Positions 1 through 11,398 of a DNA stretch of 64,000 nucleotides are shown here, piece by piece. Each line of letters begins with the position of its first letter. Positions within the stretch are counted from its first letter, which is position 1. The DNA lies in the NCBI GenBank assembly GCA_022559845.1, contig CM040118.1, forward strand, positions 157,128,331-157,192,330, given 5' to 3'. Origin of the DNA: Amorphophallus konjac (taxonomy: Eukaryota > Streptophyta > Magnoliopsida > Alismatales > Araceae). A model generated the notes under the pieces. It saw only the letters and a program-made list of their open reading frames with translations, was not told where the DNA came from and ran no database searches. Position numbers and translations under genes: made by a program.

Positions 1-571
1 GGACTATGTTCGCCACCCACTGAGGATATAAAACCACTCTGACGAACCTGGCCTTATATATCTTGTCGACCTCTTCTTTGATCCTTAAGGCCATGTGGGG
101 GTGAAATCTTCTTGACCATTGTTTCACAGGTGTTGCCCCTGGCTTAAGCACGAGTCGATGTTCCACTAAGGAGGGGTCAAGACCTGGCATGTCCTCATAA
201 GACCAGGCGAAAGAATCGCTATACTCCCTTAATACCTTAATTAGATCTTCTTCTACCTGTGAAGAGAGATTAGCAGAAATAATGACGGGCCTTGGGTCTT
301 CTTCTGTTCCCAAGTTGATTTCCTTTGTAGGTTCATCCACTGTCGTCGACGGCTAGTCGAATCTTTTTAGTCCTTGTGCATATAAGTCGGCAGTGTCATC
401 TACATTGTTCTCTTCATCTATTGGATCCTTCTCATCAAAAACCTCATAGACGCCTAATCCATCGTCGCTCCATTCCCCTTCTATTTCCTCTTCATCCTCA
501 ATCACGATTGCTGTAGCGACGAATTCCGGACACTTCAAAAGAGCATGACACCGCTGAGCTATATCTTGCAA
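1..571 (-). pseudogene. Reverse transcriptase N-terminal region of element A (cut by window edge)
   Basis: The minus-strand translation first gives an acidic linker (open from 571 to 356), then a TAG stop at 353-355. It continues in the same frame into the typical start of a Tat-type reverse transcriptase: DMPGLDP, HRLVLKPGA, PVKQ, an IKEEV helix, then YPQWVANIV at the window edge. In live relatives this protein copies genomic RNA into DNA in the virus-like particle. The stop looks like a CAG-to-TAG change, since the reading frame is coherent on both sides. The catalytic YxDD part lies outside the window. Confidence 0.8.
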
Positions 572-730
572 GAACCTATCAGGAACAGATCGGGACGGAT
601 GCGCAAGCGAGCGCGGTTCAGAATGGGAAGGGTTGGATGACCCAGAACAAGACCCTACTTCTCTAGACCTAACTGACTCTACTTTCTTAGACTCGCTAGA
701 CCCTAACCCTAACTTAAGGAGAGAGAAGGC

Positions 731-3189
731 TTAGTGGAAGGGAAGGAGCAGGGGACTCGTGCCCCTGGGAGGAGGAGGACAGAGACAGGATAGCATAATC
801 TTCCACTGAAATCTCCGTTTCAAATTTGACGTTTTTTTTTGGAGATCAGTAGAGACTACATAGCAAGACGGAGGAGGTGGGAGCTGCATAGGGAACAGCT
901 CGGGGAAGATGCAATCGAAGAAGGGGTCAGAAGAAGAGAACCACATCTCGTGGAGTTGAGCATTGGGAGAAGGAGGAGTGAATAGAGTGGATAGATCAAT
1001 GCGCGGGCACTTCCCGCAAGCACAAGGAATGAATAGAATCTCCTGTGGATCAATGACGGATGGATTTATCATGACAGGAGGAGGGCAGGGTATGAACTCC
1101 CTTTGCTGAAAGATGGATTGGAAGTGTGAGGGGGACCAAGAACAGACAACTGGAGAGCTCTCCTCCTTCTGTAGATTAACAATAAGCTGCTTCTTCGTCC
1201 TCCACTGCATAAGCCAAACTTCTTGTCGCTCCCTCTGAGATTCTTCCTCATAAAAGAGCCCCTGCAAGGCCTGACTATAGTCGAGCATGTCATCATCTGA
1301 CCCTCTTGGCAAGGGAGGCGGACTGGCAATTGGACAAACTGTATTCCTCTCTTGTTGAACCGGCTTTGGAGCTAATGTGCCAGGCTGGAGAGGCCCTTTG
1401 ACAAAATGTTGACGATAATCCCAGGTGAGCGGCCCAGAATCACTTATCATAGATAATGCTGTCTCCTTGTAGCCGAGACCTCTCCTACCCATTTTCCTTC
1501 CCTTAGGTATAGGCTTCGTCATCCCTTGCAGTTGCGCACCGAGGACTCTCCCCGGTTGATAGCCCAGTTTCAATATAATGTTCCACCCCTTTGAATCCCG
1601 AATCTGCGGCTTCACTTTGACATTAACTGGAGTAGCGACGGGCTTAGGGGATGTATAAGCCCAAGGAAAGTTCAAATCCAGCACTGACAGAACGGGCCGG
1701 CTGCTTGGCCAAAGTGTGGGAAGAACTTGCTCTGAAATAGCCTTTACTGACTGTACTGTGGATAAGCTCTTAACTTTGACGACCCTCCCTTGAAAGGGGA
1801 ACTTAATGCACTGGTGTGCGGTGGAGGGCACAGCGCCGAGTGTGTTAATCCAGGGACGACCCAAGATAGCCTTGAACATAGGGTCGATATCAAGAACATA
1901 GAATTTCACGGCCGTAGTAAGGGGCCCGAGCTCTGCCTGAATGGTGACTACCCCGTGACATGTCCGCCTTGAGTTGTCATATGCCGCTATAGTGGTGGGG
2001 GTAGGCCGCAGTAACTCTTCAGATATGTTGCATGCCCGGAGGGTGCTAAGTGGGCAAACAATAATTGAGGCCCCCGTGTCAACCAGTGCCGCTTCAATGT
2101 CGACTTTGTTCAGGGTAATTGTTATGCAGAGCGGCATTTGTCGAGCCCCCGGAGGTGCAAGCTCGGTTTCTGAGAATGTAATTGCTGGCCCTTTGGAGAT
2201 AGTTGCCAATGCCGTTGGTAGACTGTCGACTGCCATGTCTTCGCTAACCATTACCTTCTGCAAGAAATCCCTCAGTGCATCCTGATGAAGGGTAGACCTT
2301 TTGATCAGCTCCAGCACGGATATCTTAGCGGGTACTCGATCCAGATGATGTAACAAGTCATATTGAGTACCCGACAGGGGTTCAGCTTCTTCTTGTTCGG
2401 CCGTTGGCTGGGTGGACTGGGGATTTGAAGTAGTAACGTAATTCCGATGGAACATCTTCCCGCTCCTTAAAGCACAGTTTGCCGCAGCATCCGAAGATAG
2501 TATGATAGGCGCTGCAGGGTGGATGAGTGGAACAGGCTGTGCGGGAGAGGTGATTTTGTGAAGTGTAGGGTTGGTGAGGTTAATGGGAGGTGAGCAGATG
2601 ATGGGTGAAGGATTGGTGGAAGGCAGGGTGGTGATGAATATCGATGCGGGTGGAGGGAAGGCTAGTGGATGTTTAAGAGTGGGCGAAGGATTAGGTGGTG
2701 GTGTGATGATGACGAGGGGAGTAAGTGTTGGCGGGTATGAAGGGATGGAGAGCGGTAGAGGGTTTGCTGGAGTGGGTGTGGATGGCAGGACGAGCGGAGG
2801 GGGTGTTGGTTGTGTAGGGAGGATGAAGGAAGGGTGGCGGGGGTTGTGGTGGAAGGCCATTACTTGCGGTGTGGCACCATCATCATCAAAAGACCACCCG
2901 GCGTTGGGGGCCGGTGGTTGAACCACGTTTACTTGCGCTGGTGCCGGTGGCTGCTGCGGAGGAGCGGGTGGATGATTCGGCATCAGGTTCTGGTGGATGC
3001 CTAGGTCTTGTACTTGCTGTGGTTGCTGCTGTTGTGGCGGCTGCTGCGGCTGCGGTGCTTGATGCTGCTGCACTTGCTGCCCCTGCGGCTGCCTTCTCTT
3101 CTCTTTAATCTCCACAATGGCCCTATGCATTTCGGCCCAGTCGATTCTCTGCCCTTCATGAAGGTCGTATACCAGATCTCGGAACTAAA
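731..3189 (-). pseudogene. Gag-protease polyprotein segment of element A: proline-rich linker, retropepsin, G-patch-like
   Basis: A 799-codon open frame starts at an internal ATG at 3130; the true frame runs in from gag upstream, past a TAG at about 3187-3189. It begins with a Gln/Pro-rich linker of about 200 residues. A retropepsin domain follows, with the active-site motif DTGAS near 2075-2090 and the flap-distal motif ILGRPWI. Next comes a G-patch-like segment (GYQPGRVLG ... GRRGLGYKE) near 1480-1570, typical of Ogre/Tat proteins. The last ~40 codons look non-coding. Ogre elements carry an intron between protease and RT, so 572 to about 870 may be such an intron, but I could not define its splice sites. 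In relatives the protease matures Gag-Pol. Confidence 0.8.
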
Positions 3190-3742
3190 AACATCCTTCT
3201 ATGGTATGGCCTGGCTGCCTATGGAACATATAATATTTAGTCTGATCAACCGCCGGGTTCCAAACAGGCCGTTCCGGAGAAAGTTGGATTGCATTTACTG
3301 ACATAAGTGCCGAGAAAATATCTGTAAGTGTCTCTGGCAATGGAGGATACAGGGCTCTCTTGGGAGCCGGGCGCTTGCTATTAGGGTTGTTGTTGTTGTA
3401 GCCGTTGGGTGGAGGGACGTTATGATATTACGATGGTGGCGGTGGTTGTTGTGGTGCGGCGAAGGTGTTTTGTGGAATGGTGAAGGCGGGGGGAGGGTTT
3501 TGTGGAGCGGCCTGGAAGTTTTGTGGAGAGGGGTTTTGTGGATTGCGGGGGTTTTGGTTGTAGCAGAAGGGTGCGGCTTGAAAGGGAAAAGTAACGGCCT
3601 GTACTTGCTCGTTTGTTTGAACTCCTTCGGTAACCGGCCCATGCGGTTTCTTATGGTACTTGGGCTTTTGGTTTTCGAAAAGAGAATGGATAGGGGAGTC
3701 CTTGAATTGAGTCTGTATGAAGCACGCCCGGCTGTAGAGTTG
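3190..3742 (-). pseudogene. Gag C-terminal part of element A (nucleocapsid region)
   Basis: This continues the gag frame broken by the Tekay insertion. It holds a Gln/Pro/Asn-rich stretch with many PQNP-like motifs, a TAA stop at about 3428-3430, then a coherent frame again (start about 3303, MSVNAIQLSPERP). A degenerate zinc-knuckle-like pattern follows (FH...GH....C near 3190-3230) whose first Cys is missing. The overlapping 152-codon ORF in another frame is a shadow. In relatives this region binds the packaged RNA. Confidence 0.7.
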
Positions 3743-3747
3743 ATGCA
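3743..3747. repeat. Target site duplication ATGCA, left copy
   Basis: ATGCA directly precedes the TG that opens the left Tekay LTR. An identical ATGCA follows the terminal CA of the rightmost LTR at 22121-22125. Five base pairs is the normal duplication length for Ty3/gypsy integrases, so one integration event explains both outer ends. Confidence 0.9.
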
Positions 3748-5212
3748 TGTCACGCCCCGAGCGCGGAAGATACCCGGAGACGCGTGACGAGTTTATATCA
3801 ATCATGTCAATCAGAGTGGTCGTGTATTCGACACAAAGACAGAGATGCGCAAGATAGCAAGATAACCCAATCCTTTATTTCATAATGGATAGACTATTAC
3901 AAATCCAATACTCTGTTTAATAAAAAGAAAAAGTACATAGTTGACTCAAGAAAATAGGAAAAAGACTAGATGACACTTGAGCAGCTCTATCACTTTCACT
4001 CTTGACCATTCCCATCCGATTGACTTCCATCGTCGTCGGACTTACCTGAAAAGTAAAAAGGGACAAACGGAATGAGCGAACGCTCAGTAGGAAATTATAT
4101 CTCAAGTACTAGCAAGGGGTTTAAGTAATTACATCTTTCATGAATGCAATAAAGCTATGCATGCTCGCATAAAACGACAAGATAGAGAGAATGTAATATC
4201 AAGGAATTAAGATGGACAAATCATGAACTTTCAATAAGATAATCAAGACATTTGAGATATTCAAGCAAGTACATTTAACAAGTCATGTCAAGAACTTTGG
4301 CTATCATGTATCAAGCAAGCAAATTACCCTTTTTCGGGCCACGCATTTCATGTCAAGTCAAGTACGATTCAAGTACAAGATTTATGTGGAATGTCCAATC
4401 AAGAAAGTCAAGTACTCGGTATAATGCCAGATACCTTATCATTTTAACTCCCATGGGCACAAGTACTTTCGGGTGCTCCTCCCAGGACCAGATCGGGCCC
4501 TATATGCGCAGGCATTTATCATGTATTTTGACATCCACTCTTGTTTATAGCCAACATAGAATTTCAATAATCAAGCTTGTAGACACGTACGACAACTTTG
4601 ATAGAATAGAGTCCAAAATATGACAAAGGACATAGATTGGCGATAATAACGGTATAATCACGATTATCGATAAAACTAGGTAGAATTAGGTTCCCTTAAC
4701 TTAGGTACCATGACAAATCGATATGGACATTCTTTATATAGAATTGAGGTCCACATGAACAGTATATCAAAGGTAAGATACCCTCATTCTTATCATAGAA
4801 TTGAGGTTTACAAGAATGACATGATATGGCATGATATCATCATCCCATTAAGAATTTCTTATGATATACTCTTTGTATAATCATAAGGGCCGGTATACCA
4901 TGTTTCTTTAGAGTGACATGGCATCAATGGTGTAATGGGTTTTTAGGGTACAACCAGCTCAGTCGGCCTTGAGGGAATCCAAGGCTACGAGGAGTCTTAC
5001 GGAGGTCTCTATGACTAACTCGCTAGTCCAAAGGAACGGAATGTCCAATGGAGAGCTTGTATGTCAATGAGAATTGAGTGTGATCGATAAAACAATCGCG
5101 AAACGTGGGACTATACTCACGGAATGGAGAATAGTGCCGATATATATATTATATAACATATGAAACCAACGGTTAACAGAATCAAGATAAAAATATCAGT
5201 TTACAAAAAATA

Positions 5213-5861
5213 ACGACTTAGGTAAAGTCGTTTCTCAAGTAATTAACACCTAACAGAGGGGCGTTTACATATGTTTCCATTTTGGCAGACTTTTCAATAA
5301 TTCAGAAATTTATCTAAAACGCGCCCTGGACAGGGGCGTTTCTTTGCAATGAGACGACTACAGTAGCAGGCGTCTTTTTATTTACACTATTTTACAGAAC
5401 ATATTTATTTCCAAAAATTATCAAAAACACGCCCTTGGGAGGGGCATTAATCATTAAATTCTTATTTTTACAGAATATATTGTTCAGGATTTTAACAGAA
5501 ACGCGCCCTAGTAAGGGGCGTTTATTTTCAATCCACGCCCTGTGATGGGGCGTTAACACATGGAAAACGACCTAGGCTAGGTCGTGAATTCTAGAAATAC
5601 CATGAATTTTCATGGGTAGTAACAATTTCAGGATAATAGAATTCATGGAGAACGAATGTATGGTCATGACAATAAAATTAACAGGTTTGAAGACATATGA
5701 TCATGCATTATTGTAGAATCATGATTTCATAGATAATCAATTCTTAACATGGGTGATTAATGATTAAATGAAATTAACGCCTGTGTACAGGGCGTCAATT
5801 ATGAAATTGACGACCTGGGCAGGATCGTGTTTTGTAAATTAGCGCCCTTGACAGGGGCGTC
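5213..5861. repeat. Hairpin cluster in Tekay LTR1 (transcribed side of the promoter)
   Basis: About eleven short imperfect palindromes lie in AT-rich sequence. They come in two arm classes: ACGACCT/AGGTCGT (for example 5566-5586) and ACGCGCCC/GGGGCGTT (for example 5319-5340, 5499-5523, 5533-5554). Loops are about 4-8 nt. On the minus strand this region is downstream of the TATA box and so within the presumed R/U5 leader. The same cluster is in LTR2 (about 12864-13512) and LTR3 (about 20528-21176). Confidence 0.85.
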
Positions 5862-6335
5862 TCTTTCAAAATATTACAGAAACGTATTAAAACTATAATA
5901 AACCAAATGCATGTCATGCTTATATATATGTATATCTTGCATTAATTTTTTTTGGGCTACCATAACTTGAGAAAACCTACCTTATTTGATATCTGGAGAG
6001 GGGACACGTGAATAACTTGATAAGAACACACTGAAGCTTCTAATACCCTTGATAGCAGCAGTATGCAGATCGGACAGGAAGAAGAAGAAAAATTTAGTTG
6101 ATGAAGATGATGGAGATGGGGACATAACCGTAGTTAGGAAAAGTTTTAGAAGAACCTTACCTATGTTCTTCACAACGTGTGCTCTCTTCGACCTGTAAGA
6201 AGAGAAGGAGATGAAGAACGTTAGTTCTTCATACACTCGAAACAGAGAAAGAAAAGAATAAGAAGAACAGTTCTGTTCTTCACTTACCGTCGCAGAGGCT
6301 TGAATCAAATAGGTTTAGGGTTTGTTCGATCAAGA

Positions 6336-6346
6336 CTATTTATAGG
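6336..6346 (-). promoter_or_regulatory. TATA box of Tekay LTR1
   Basis: The minus strand reads CCTATAAATAG, a strong plant TATA box, conserved in the other two LTRs. It predicts transcription starting near 6300-6315 and running left through R and U5. Confidence 0.75.
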
Positions 6347-6486
6347 ATTTTGGACGTCCTGTTAGGGTTAGTGTTCTAGTGGAAGTAATATATCCCTAAT
6401 AGAGTCCTTGCCCTAGTAAACACTTACTAGATTAACATAATCCTTCCCTGGATAAGCTCCCGTGTCGAACGGAACTCGAATGGAAT

Positions 6487-6733
6487 TAACGACCTAGGTC
6501 AGGGCGTCGATTCCTGAATTGACGACCTGGTTCAGGTCGTTTCTTAAGAAGCGCCTTTCGTTAGGGCGTTCCTTTGTTTAAAACACGCCCAAGATAGGGG
6601 CGTTTCTTGGCCTCACCGTTTTTGACGTTGGAATTTGACGCCGTGTGGTCAGGGCGTCACTTATTGAGTAACGCCTTATCTAGAGGCGTTTCTAATTTGA
6701 ATAGCGCCTTTATCCGAGGCGTTATTTTATATT
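6487..6733. repeat. Hairpin cluster in Tekay LTR1 U3 (upstream of the TATA box)
   Basis: Seven further palindromes of the same two classes lie at about 6489-6509, 6521-6541, 6550-6570, 6584-6604, 6638-6659, 6669-6691 and 6712-6732. They sit roughly 140-390 bp upstream of the TATA box, where U3 enhancer elements would be. The cluster is also in LTR2 (about 14138-14384) and LTR3 (about 21802-22048). Confidence 0.85.
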
Positions 6734-6805
6734 GTTTTATTTATCTATTTATTTGATTTATTTTAAAATCTTTATTGTTATTAATATTTTATCAGGGTTG
6801 CTACA

Positions 6806-6818
6806 CCCTCCCCCACTT
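6806..6818 (-). other. Polypurine tract, Tekay left unit
   Basis: The minus strand reads AAGTGGGGGAGGG directly before the LTR start TGTAGCAACC. This is the plus-strand DNA primer site of LTR retrotransposons. Confidence 0.9.
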
Positions 6819-6887
6819 AAAAGAATTTGGTCCCCAAATTCAATTGCATAATATGTATATACGTGGAGAGTGTAGATCATATACCTC

Positions 6888-7946
6888 TTAGAATAACTCG
6901 GGAAATCGTTTCTTCATAGATTCCTCGGTCTCCCATGTTGCTTCGTGTTCAGAATTCTTGTTCCATTGCACCTTGAGCATGGGAATAACCTTATTCCTTA
7001 GAGCTCGTATTTCACGATCTAAGATCTTCATAGGCTTCTGTTCATAGGTGAGATCTTTCTGGATCACCAGATCTCCATGTTCAATAATATGCGATGGATC
7101 GTGCACATACTTCTTCAACATAGATATATGAAATACATTATGTACCTCGGATAATTGAGGAGGCAATGCGATGCGATAAGCAACCTCGCCAACTCTTTCG
7201 AGTACCTCAAATGGTCCGATGAATCTTGGCGTAAGCTTGCCCTTAACACCAAATCTTCGTATGCCACGTCCAGGTGATATCTTGAGAAATACATGATCTC
7301 CGATTTGGAATTCAAGATCTCTCCTTCTTGTATCTGCATAAGCCTTTTGCCTTGTCTGAGCAACTTGCAATCTTTCTCTGATTACTTGTATCTTCTCAGT
7401 TGTATCCCTTACCATGTCTGGACCTAACAGTTGTTTCTCTCCAACTTCGTTCCAGCATAAGGGTGATCGGCAACTCCTTCCATATAAAGCTTCGAAAGGT
7501 GCCATTTGGATACTAGCTTGGTAGCTATTATTATATGCAAATTCCACTAGTGGCAAATGTTCATGCCAGCTTCCACCAAAGTCAATGATGCAAGCTCTTA
7601 GCATATCCTCAACAACTTGATTAGCTCTCTCGGTCTGACCATCCGTTTGTGGGTGAAAAGCAGTACTAAAGTTGAGCCTTGTTCCCAACGAATGTTGTAA
7701 TCCCTTCCAAAAATGAGAAGTGAAACGGGGATCTCTATCAGACACGATTGAGACAGGAATTCCATGTAACCTGACTATTTCCTTGATGTATAGTGCAGCT
7801 AGCACATCAATTGACCATCGGCTTTTTATTGGCAAGAAATGCGCCGATTTAGTTAATCGGTCAATGATAACCCAGATTCCATCATGTCCTCCTTTAGATT
7901 TAGACAAACCCATGATGAAGTCCATACCAATATCCTCCACTTCCAC
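6888..7946 (-). pseudogene. Integrase core to C-terminus with chromodomain-like tail, left unit
   Basis: A 352-codon open frame opens at GMDFIMG, the first catalytic Asp. It continues through SDRDPRF (second Asp) and DGQTERANQ (catalytic Glu, 35 residues after the second Asp). A GPFEV-type C-terminal fold and a chromodomain-like tail (KILDREIRALRNK ... WETEESM) follow. The complete triad makes this the best-kept integrase core in the window. A frameshift at about 7937 detaches it from the zinc-binding N-terminus. Confidence 0.88.
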
Positions 7947-8133
7947 TTAGGAATATCTAGAGGATGTAGTTTTCCAGCAGGCTTTTGGTGTTCTGCCTTG
8001 ACCTGTTGGCATGTGAGACAGCGTGATACATAGTCGCTATTTCTCTTTTCATATTAGGCCACCAAAAGTTCTCTTTACATCTTGGTACATTTTGGTTGAT
8101 CCTGGATGAATAGTGTACCTTGATCTGTGAGCT

Positions 8134-8738
8134 TCATCTAAGATCTTTCTTTAATTCTGGACAATCAGGTATACAAGTTCTATCTTTGAACAATAATCTT
8201 CCATCAGAAGCTATCTGAAAGTCAGATTGTCCTTCTAATCTGCCTTTGATTTCTACCAATATAGGATCATCATCCTGAAGTGCTTGTATCTCAGATAATA
8301 AATCGACTGTATGCTTACATGAGATAATGTGACAAACTTGGATTCCGTGTCCAAGCTTATATTGAGCTCGGAGAACTGTTCTAGCAACCTCCATTCTTGT
8401 ATCATACAATTGGCTATCATTGCTCTCGGCTTTCGACTAAGGGCATCAGCAACATAATTACCCTTTCCGGGATGGTATTGTATATTGAAGTCGAAGTCCT
8501 TGAGATATTCTAGCCAGCGTCTTTGTCTCATGTTTAGCTCCTTTTGTGAAAATAGATATTTGAGACTTTTGTGATCGGAGTATACAGTAAACTGCACTCC
8601 ATATAAGTAGTGTCTCCATATCTTTAGGGCAAATACCACCGCGGCCAGTTCTAAGTCATGGACGGGGTAATTCTCCTCATGCTTCTTCAGTTGACGTGAA
8701 GAGTATGCTATGACCTTCCTTGTTGCATTAAGACACAT
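8134..8738 (-). pseudogene. RNase H C-terminal part and linker to integrase, left unit
   Basis: Overlapping frames encode the RNase H motifs HDLELAAV and YSDHKSLKY, the connection region ([15 protein letters not shown]) and the start of the integrase linker. Small deletions near 8018-8150 scatter the HHCC zinc finger over frames. The block joins RT at 9055-9864 through another frameshift. Confidence 0.8.
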
Positions 8739-9054
8739 CCGAGGCCAATGCCAGAAGCATCGGTGTAGACCTCGAATTTCTCTCCTTCTATTGGTAGAGC
8801 TAAGACCGGAGCTGTAGTGAGATGATCCTTGAGAGTTTGGAAACTTCTTTCACATTCCTCACTCCATTCATATCGGATCTCCTTACGAGTTAATCTTGTA
8901 AGTGGTACGGCGATCTTAGAGAAATCTTTGATGAATCATCGATAATAGCCTGCAAGACCTAAGAAACTTCTGATCTCGCTAGCATTGGTTGGTTTTTCCC
9001 AGTTTCTAACAGCTTCAACCTTTGATGGATCAACATATAGACCATCCTTGGATA

Positions 9055-9864
9055 TCACATGTCCGAGAAAGTCACTTCTTCAAGCCAGAATTCACATTTG
9101 CTGAGCTTTGCATATAATTGATTTTCCCTCAATACTTGCAATGCGATCCTTAAATGTTCTTCATGTTCTTCCTTAGTCTTGGAATATATCAATATATCAT
9201 CAATGAAGACTACTATGAATTGATCCAAGTAAGGCCTGTATATACTATTCATTAACTGCATAAAGGCAGCAGGGGCATTTGTTAGTCCAAAAGGCATAAC
9301 AACAAATTCGTAATGGCCATACCTGCTTCTGAATGCGGTCTTATGAATGTCATCATCCTTGATTCTTAACTGATGATATCCCGACCTGAGATCAATCTTG
9401 GAAAAATATTTGGATCCTGAAATCTGATCAAATAACTCATCGATTCTCGGCAGTGGATACTTGTTCTTGATAGTGAGATGATTCAACTCTCGATAGTCGA
9501 TGCATAATCTCATGGATCCATCCTTCTTCTTTACAAATAAGACTGGTGCTCCCCACGGGGAAGTACTTGGTCTAATGAACCCTTTTCGAATTAGTTCCAT
9601 TAATTGCTCTTTTAACTCTTTGAGTTCCGTAGGGGACATTCTATAGGGTGCCTTTGAAACTGGACCCGCACCAGGGACTAAGTCAATGGTGAAGGCCACA
9701 TCCCTTTGAGGGGGTAATCCCGGCAAATCTTCCGGAAATACGTCCGGGAATTCTTGCACCACTTGTATGTCTTCTAGCTTAGTTTCCTTTGTTTCCTTAA
9801 CTGTGACAAATGCAAGGAAAGCTACACATCCCTTCGTGACGAGCTTGCTAGCTCGGAGGGCCAA
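9055..9864 (-). pseudogene. Reverse transcriptase, left unit
   Basis: This 269-codon open frame covers the RT core: [12 protein letters not shown], the fingers motif [22 protein letters not shown], and the catalytic FIDDIL (the Ty3/gypsy version of YxDD). A one-base deletion near 9068 ends it early. Confidence 0.88.
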
Positions 9865-10028
9865 AATAAGAGGGGAATTGCTCTGACTCTTGGGGCGAGT
9901 AAAGACTAATTCTGGAATATCTTTGAAAGCAATTTGGCTATTGCGGCAATCAACCGTTGCCTGGTATTTGGATAACCAGTCCGCTCCTAGTATAACATCA
10001 TACTCCTTTAGATCGAGGCATATGAGAT

Positions 10029-11224
10029 CTATAGGTAAATTCTACCTTGAACCATTACCTCACAGTTTTGGTAGTGATGAGTAATATCATTTTCGCTTCC
10101 AAGAGGAGTAGTTAGAACTATTTTTATCCATTCTGGTTCTAACGGTAACGGGTCGGCAAACTTCTTAGAAATAATGGAATGCGATGCACCCGTATCAAAT
10201 AAGACATAAGCACTTTTGGAACAAACTGTTAATGTACCTTCTACCAGTCCACCTTCTTCTTGCTCGGTCTCCTTTATTGCATGAAGTCGAGCGTTCTTTG
10301 TCACCGGGCGCTTACCGTCACCGGCTTGGTCATTCAGTAATGGACAATCGGGAATCCGATGTTCGCGACTCCCACAACGGAGACATGCTCCTAATTTCCT
10401 CCAGCATTCTTCTGTCTTGTGACCAGCCTTGTCACAATGCTTGCATACTACGTTTGAAGGTGTAGTGGTGATAGAGAAGGCTTGGATTTCTTGAACTTGA
10501 ATCTTGAGAGGATGAACCTCCATTACTAGGGCCTCTTCTTAAAGTTGGGTTTAAAGAACCTGAACCTGTGACTTGCTCCTTCTTGTCTTTCCACGGATCC
10601 TATCAGATAGTTCCGTGGCATCTTCAAGTAATTGAGCTCGGCGCACTATTTCAGAATAAACTTGGATGTCCATAGGCGCCAGTTGAGTAATATAGTGGGG
10701 CCTAAGCCCATTAAGAAATCTACGGGCTTTCATCTTCTCCGTGCTAATAAGATGCTTAGCATATCTAGACAACCTGGAGAACTGAGCTTCATAATCTGCT
10801 AATGATAAAGATCATTGCTTTAATGCAGCGAATTCTGCAGCCTTCTTTTCTTGGACTCGGTCCGAGAAATATTTAGCATTGAAGTATTCCACAAATTCTT
10901 CCCATGTTACTTGAGTAGGATCGATGGTTGCTTCAATAGACTCCCACCAGCATCTAGCATCTTTCTCTAACTGGAAAGTAGCTAGTAAGACTTTGTCCTG
11001 ATCCGTGCATTGCATAACACGGAATATACGTTCAGTCTCCCGAACCCAATGCTCGGCATCGTCCGGATCGGTCGATCCATAAACTTCGGGGGATTCATGC
11101 TCTTAAAGGCTTGGTGTAAGCTTCCAGCTCGTGGAGCATCACCTTGTGCTACCTGTTGTAGCACTTGAGTCATTCCTTGAAGGGTACGCTGCATGTTGCG
11201 CCATTGAGCAAGTTCGGCAGCCAT
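10029..11224 (-). pseudogene. Gag and protease, left unit
   Basis: Four frames in sequence hold the gag start (10982-11224), the gag core with WEEFVEYFNAKYF (10812-11015), the RYAKHL helix region (10551-10772), and two CCHC knuckles plus protease DTGAS (10029-10523). Both knuckles have all four ligands here. Deletions and one nonsense codon separate the pieces. Confidence 0.85.
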
Positions 11225-11378
11225 TATCCTATAATTACAATAGCTACGTTAGTATTATATCACTGTGATCTTATTAAAAGACTCATTGACTCTTAACCCT
11301 TGGTTCTACCCAATCTCACTTGGTTAAACGTTCAACTTATCCTTGGACTTGGGTTTTTCCTAGGAATTGAATACCTTA

Positions 11379-11391
11379 GGCTCTGATACCA
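11379..11391 (-). other. Primer binding site (tRNA-iMet type), left unit
   Basis: The minus strand reads TGGTATCAGAGCC, complementary to the 3' end of plant initiator methionine tRNA, seven bases inside the middle LTR edge. Confidence 0.92.
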
Positions 11392-11398
11392 CAAAAAC

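Larger units (their letters stand above)
1..3747 (-). mobile_element. Tat/Ogre-like Ty3/gypsy retrotransposon A, left half
   Basis: Reading leftwards on the minus strand, this stretch holds the gag C-terminus, a protease region with a G-patch-like segment, and the start of reverse transcriptase, which runs off the window edge. The order and the conserved phrases (LGRPWI near the end of the protease, a GLGYK G-patch-like motif, and MPGLD plus PVKQ at the RT start) fit the Tat/Ogre branch of plant Ty3/gypsy elements. The other half lies at 22121-26196, because a Tekay tandem inserted into gag. Several in-frame stops show the element is dead. Lineage assignment rests on remembered family motifs. 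Confidence 0.85.
3748..6805 (-). repeat. Tekay LTR1 (3' LTR of left unit)
   Basis: It opens with TGTCACGCCCCGAG and ends GGGTTGCTACA on the plus strand. It differs from LTR2 and LTR3 at many positions where those two agree with each other. Since the element reads on the minus strand, U3 lies at the right (6805 side) and U5 at the left. A TATA box lies at 6336-6346 and short-palindrome clusters at 5213-5861 and 6487-6733. A 108-codon frame at 5982-6308 recurs in all LTRs but opens with TTG, so I do not call it a gene. Confidence 0.93.
6888..11224 (-). pseudogene. Tekay gag-pol, left unit (frameshifted)
   Basis: This is the same polyprotein as the right unit, starting MAAELAQW at 11224 and ending PELF at 6888, but spread over several frames. 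Compared with the right unit I count about ten single-base losses, mostly in homopolymers. Examples are near 7937 (CCC to CC), 8730 (CCC to CC), 10037 (TTT to TT), 10580 (TTTT to TTT) and 11078 (CCC to CC). A TGA near 10812 replaces a CGA. Unlike the right unit, it keeps the integrase catalytic Glu and all cysteines of the second zinc knuckle. Confidence 0.9.

Noticed and set aside
2571..3108. Gly/Val-rich plus-strand ORFs opposite the protease ORF
   Set aside because: Shadows of the proline-rich linker of the minus-strand gag-protease frame.
5982..6308. A 108-codon frame repeated in all three Tekay LTRs (also 13633-13959, 21297-21623)
   Set aside because: It opens with TTG, lies in the LTR leader, has low-complexity Ser/Phe composition and no domain; conservation is explained by LTR identity.
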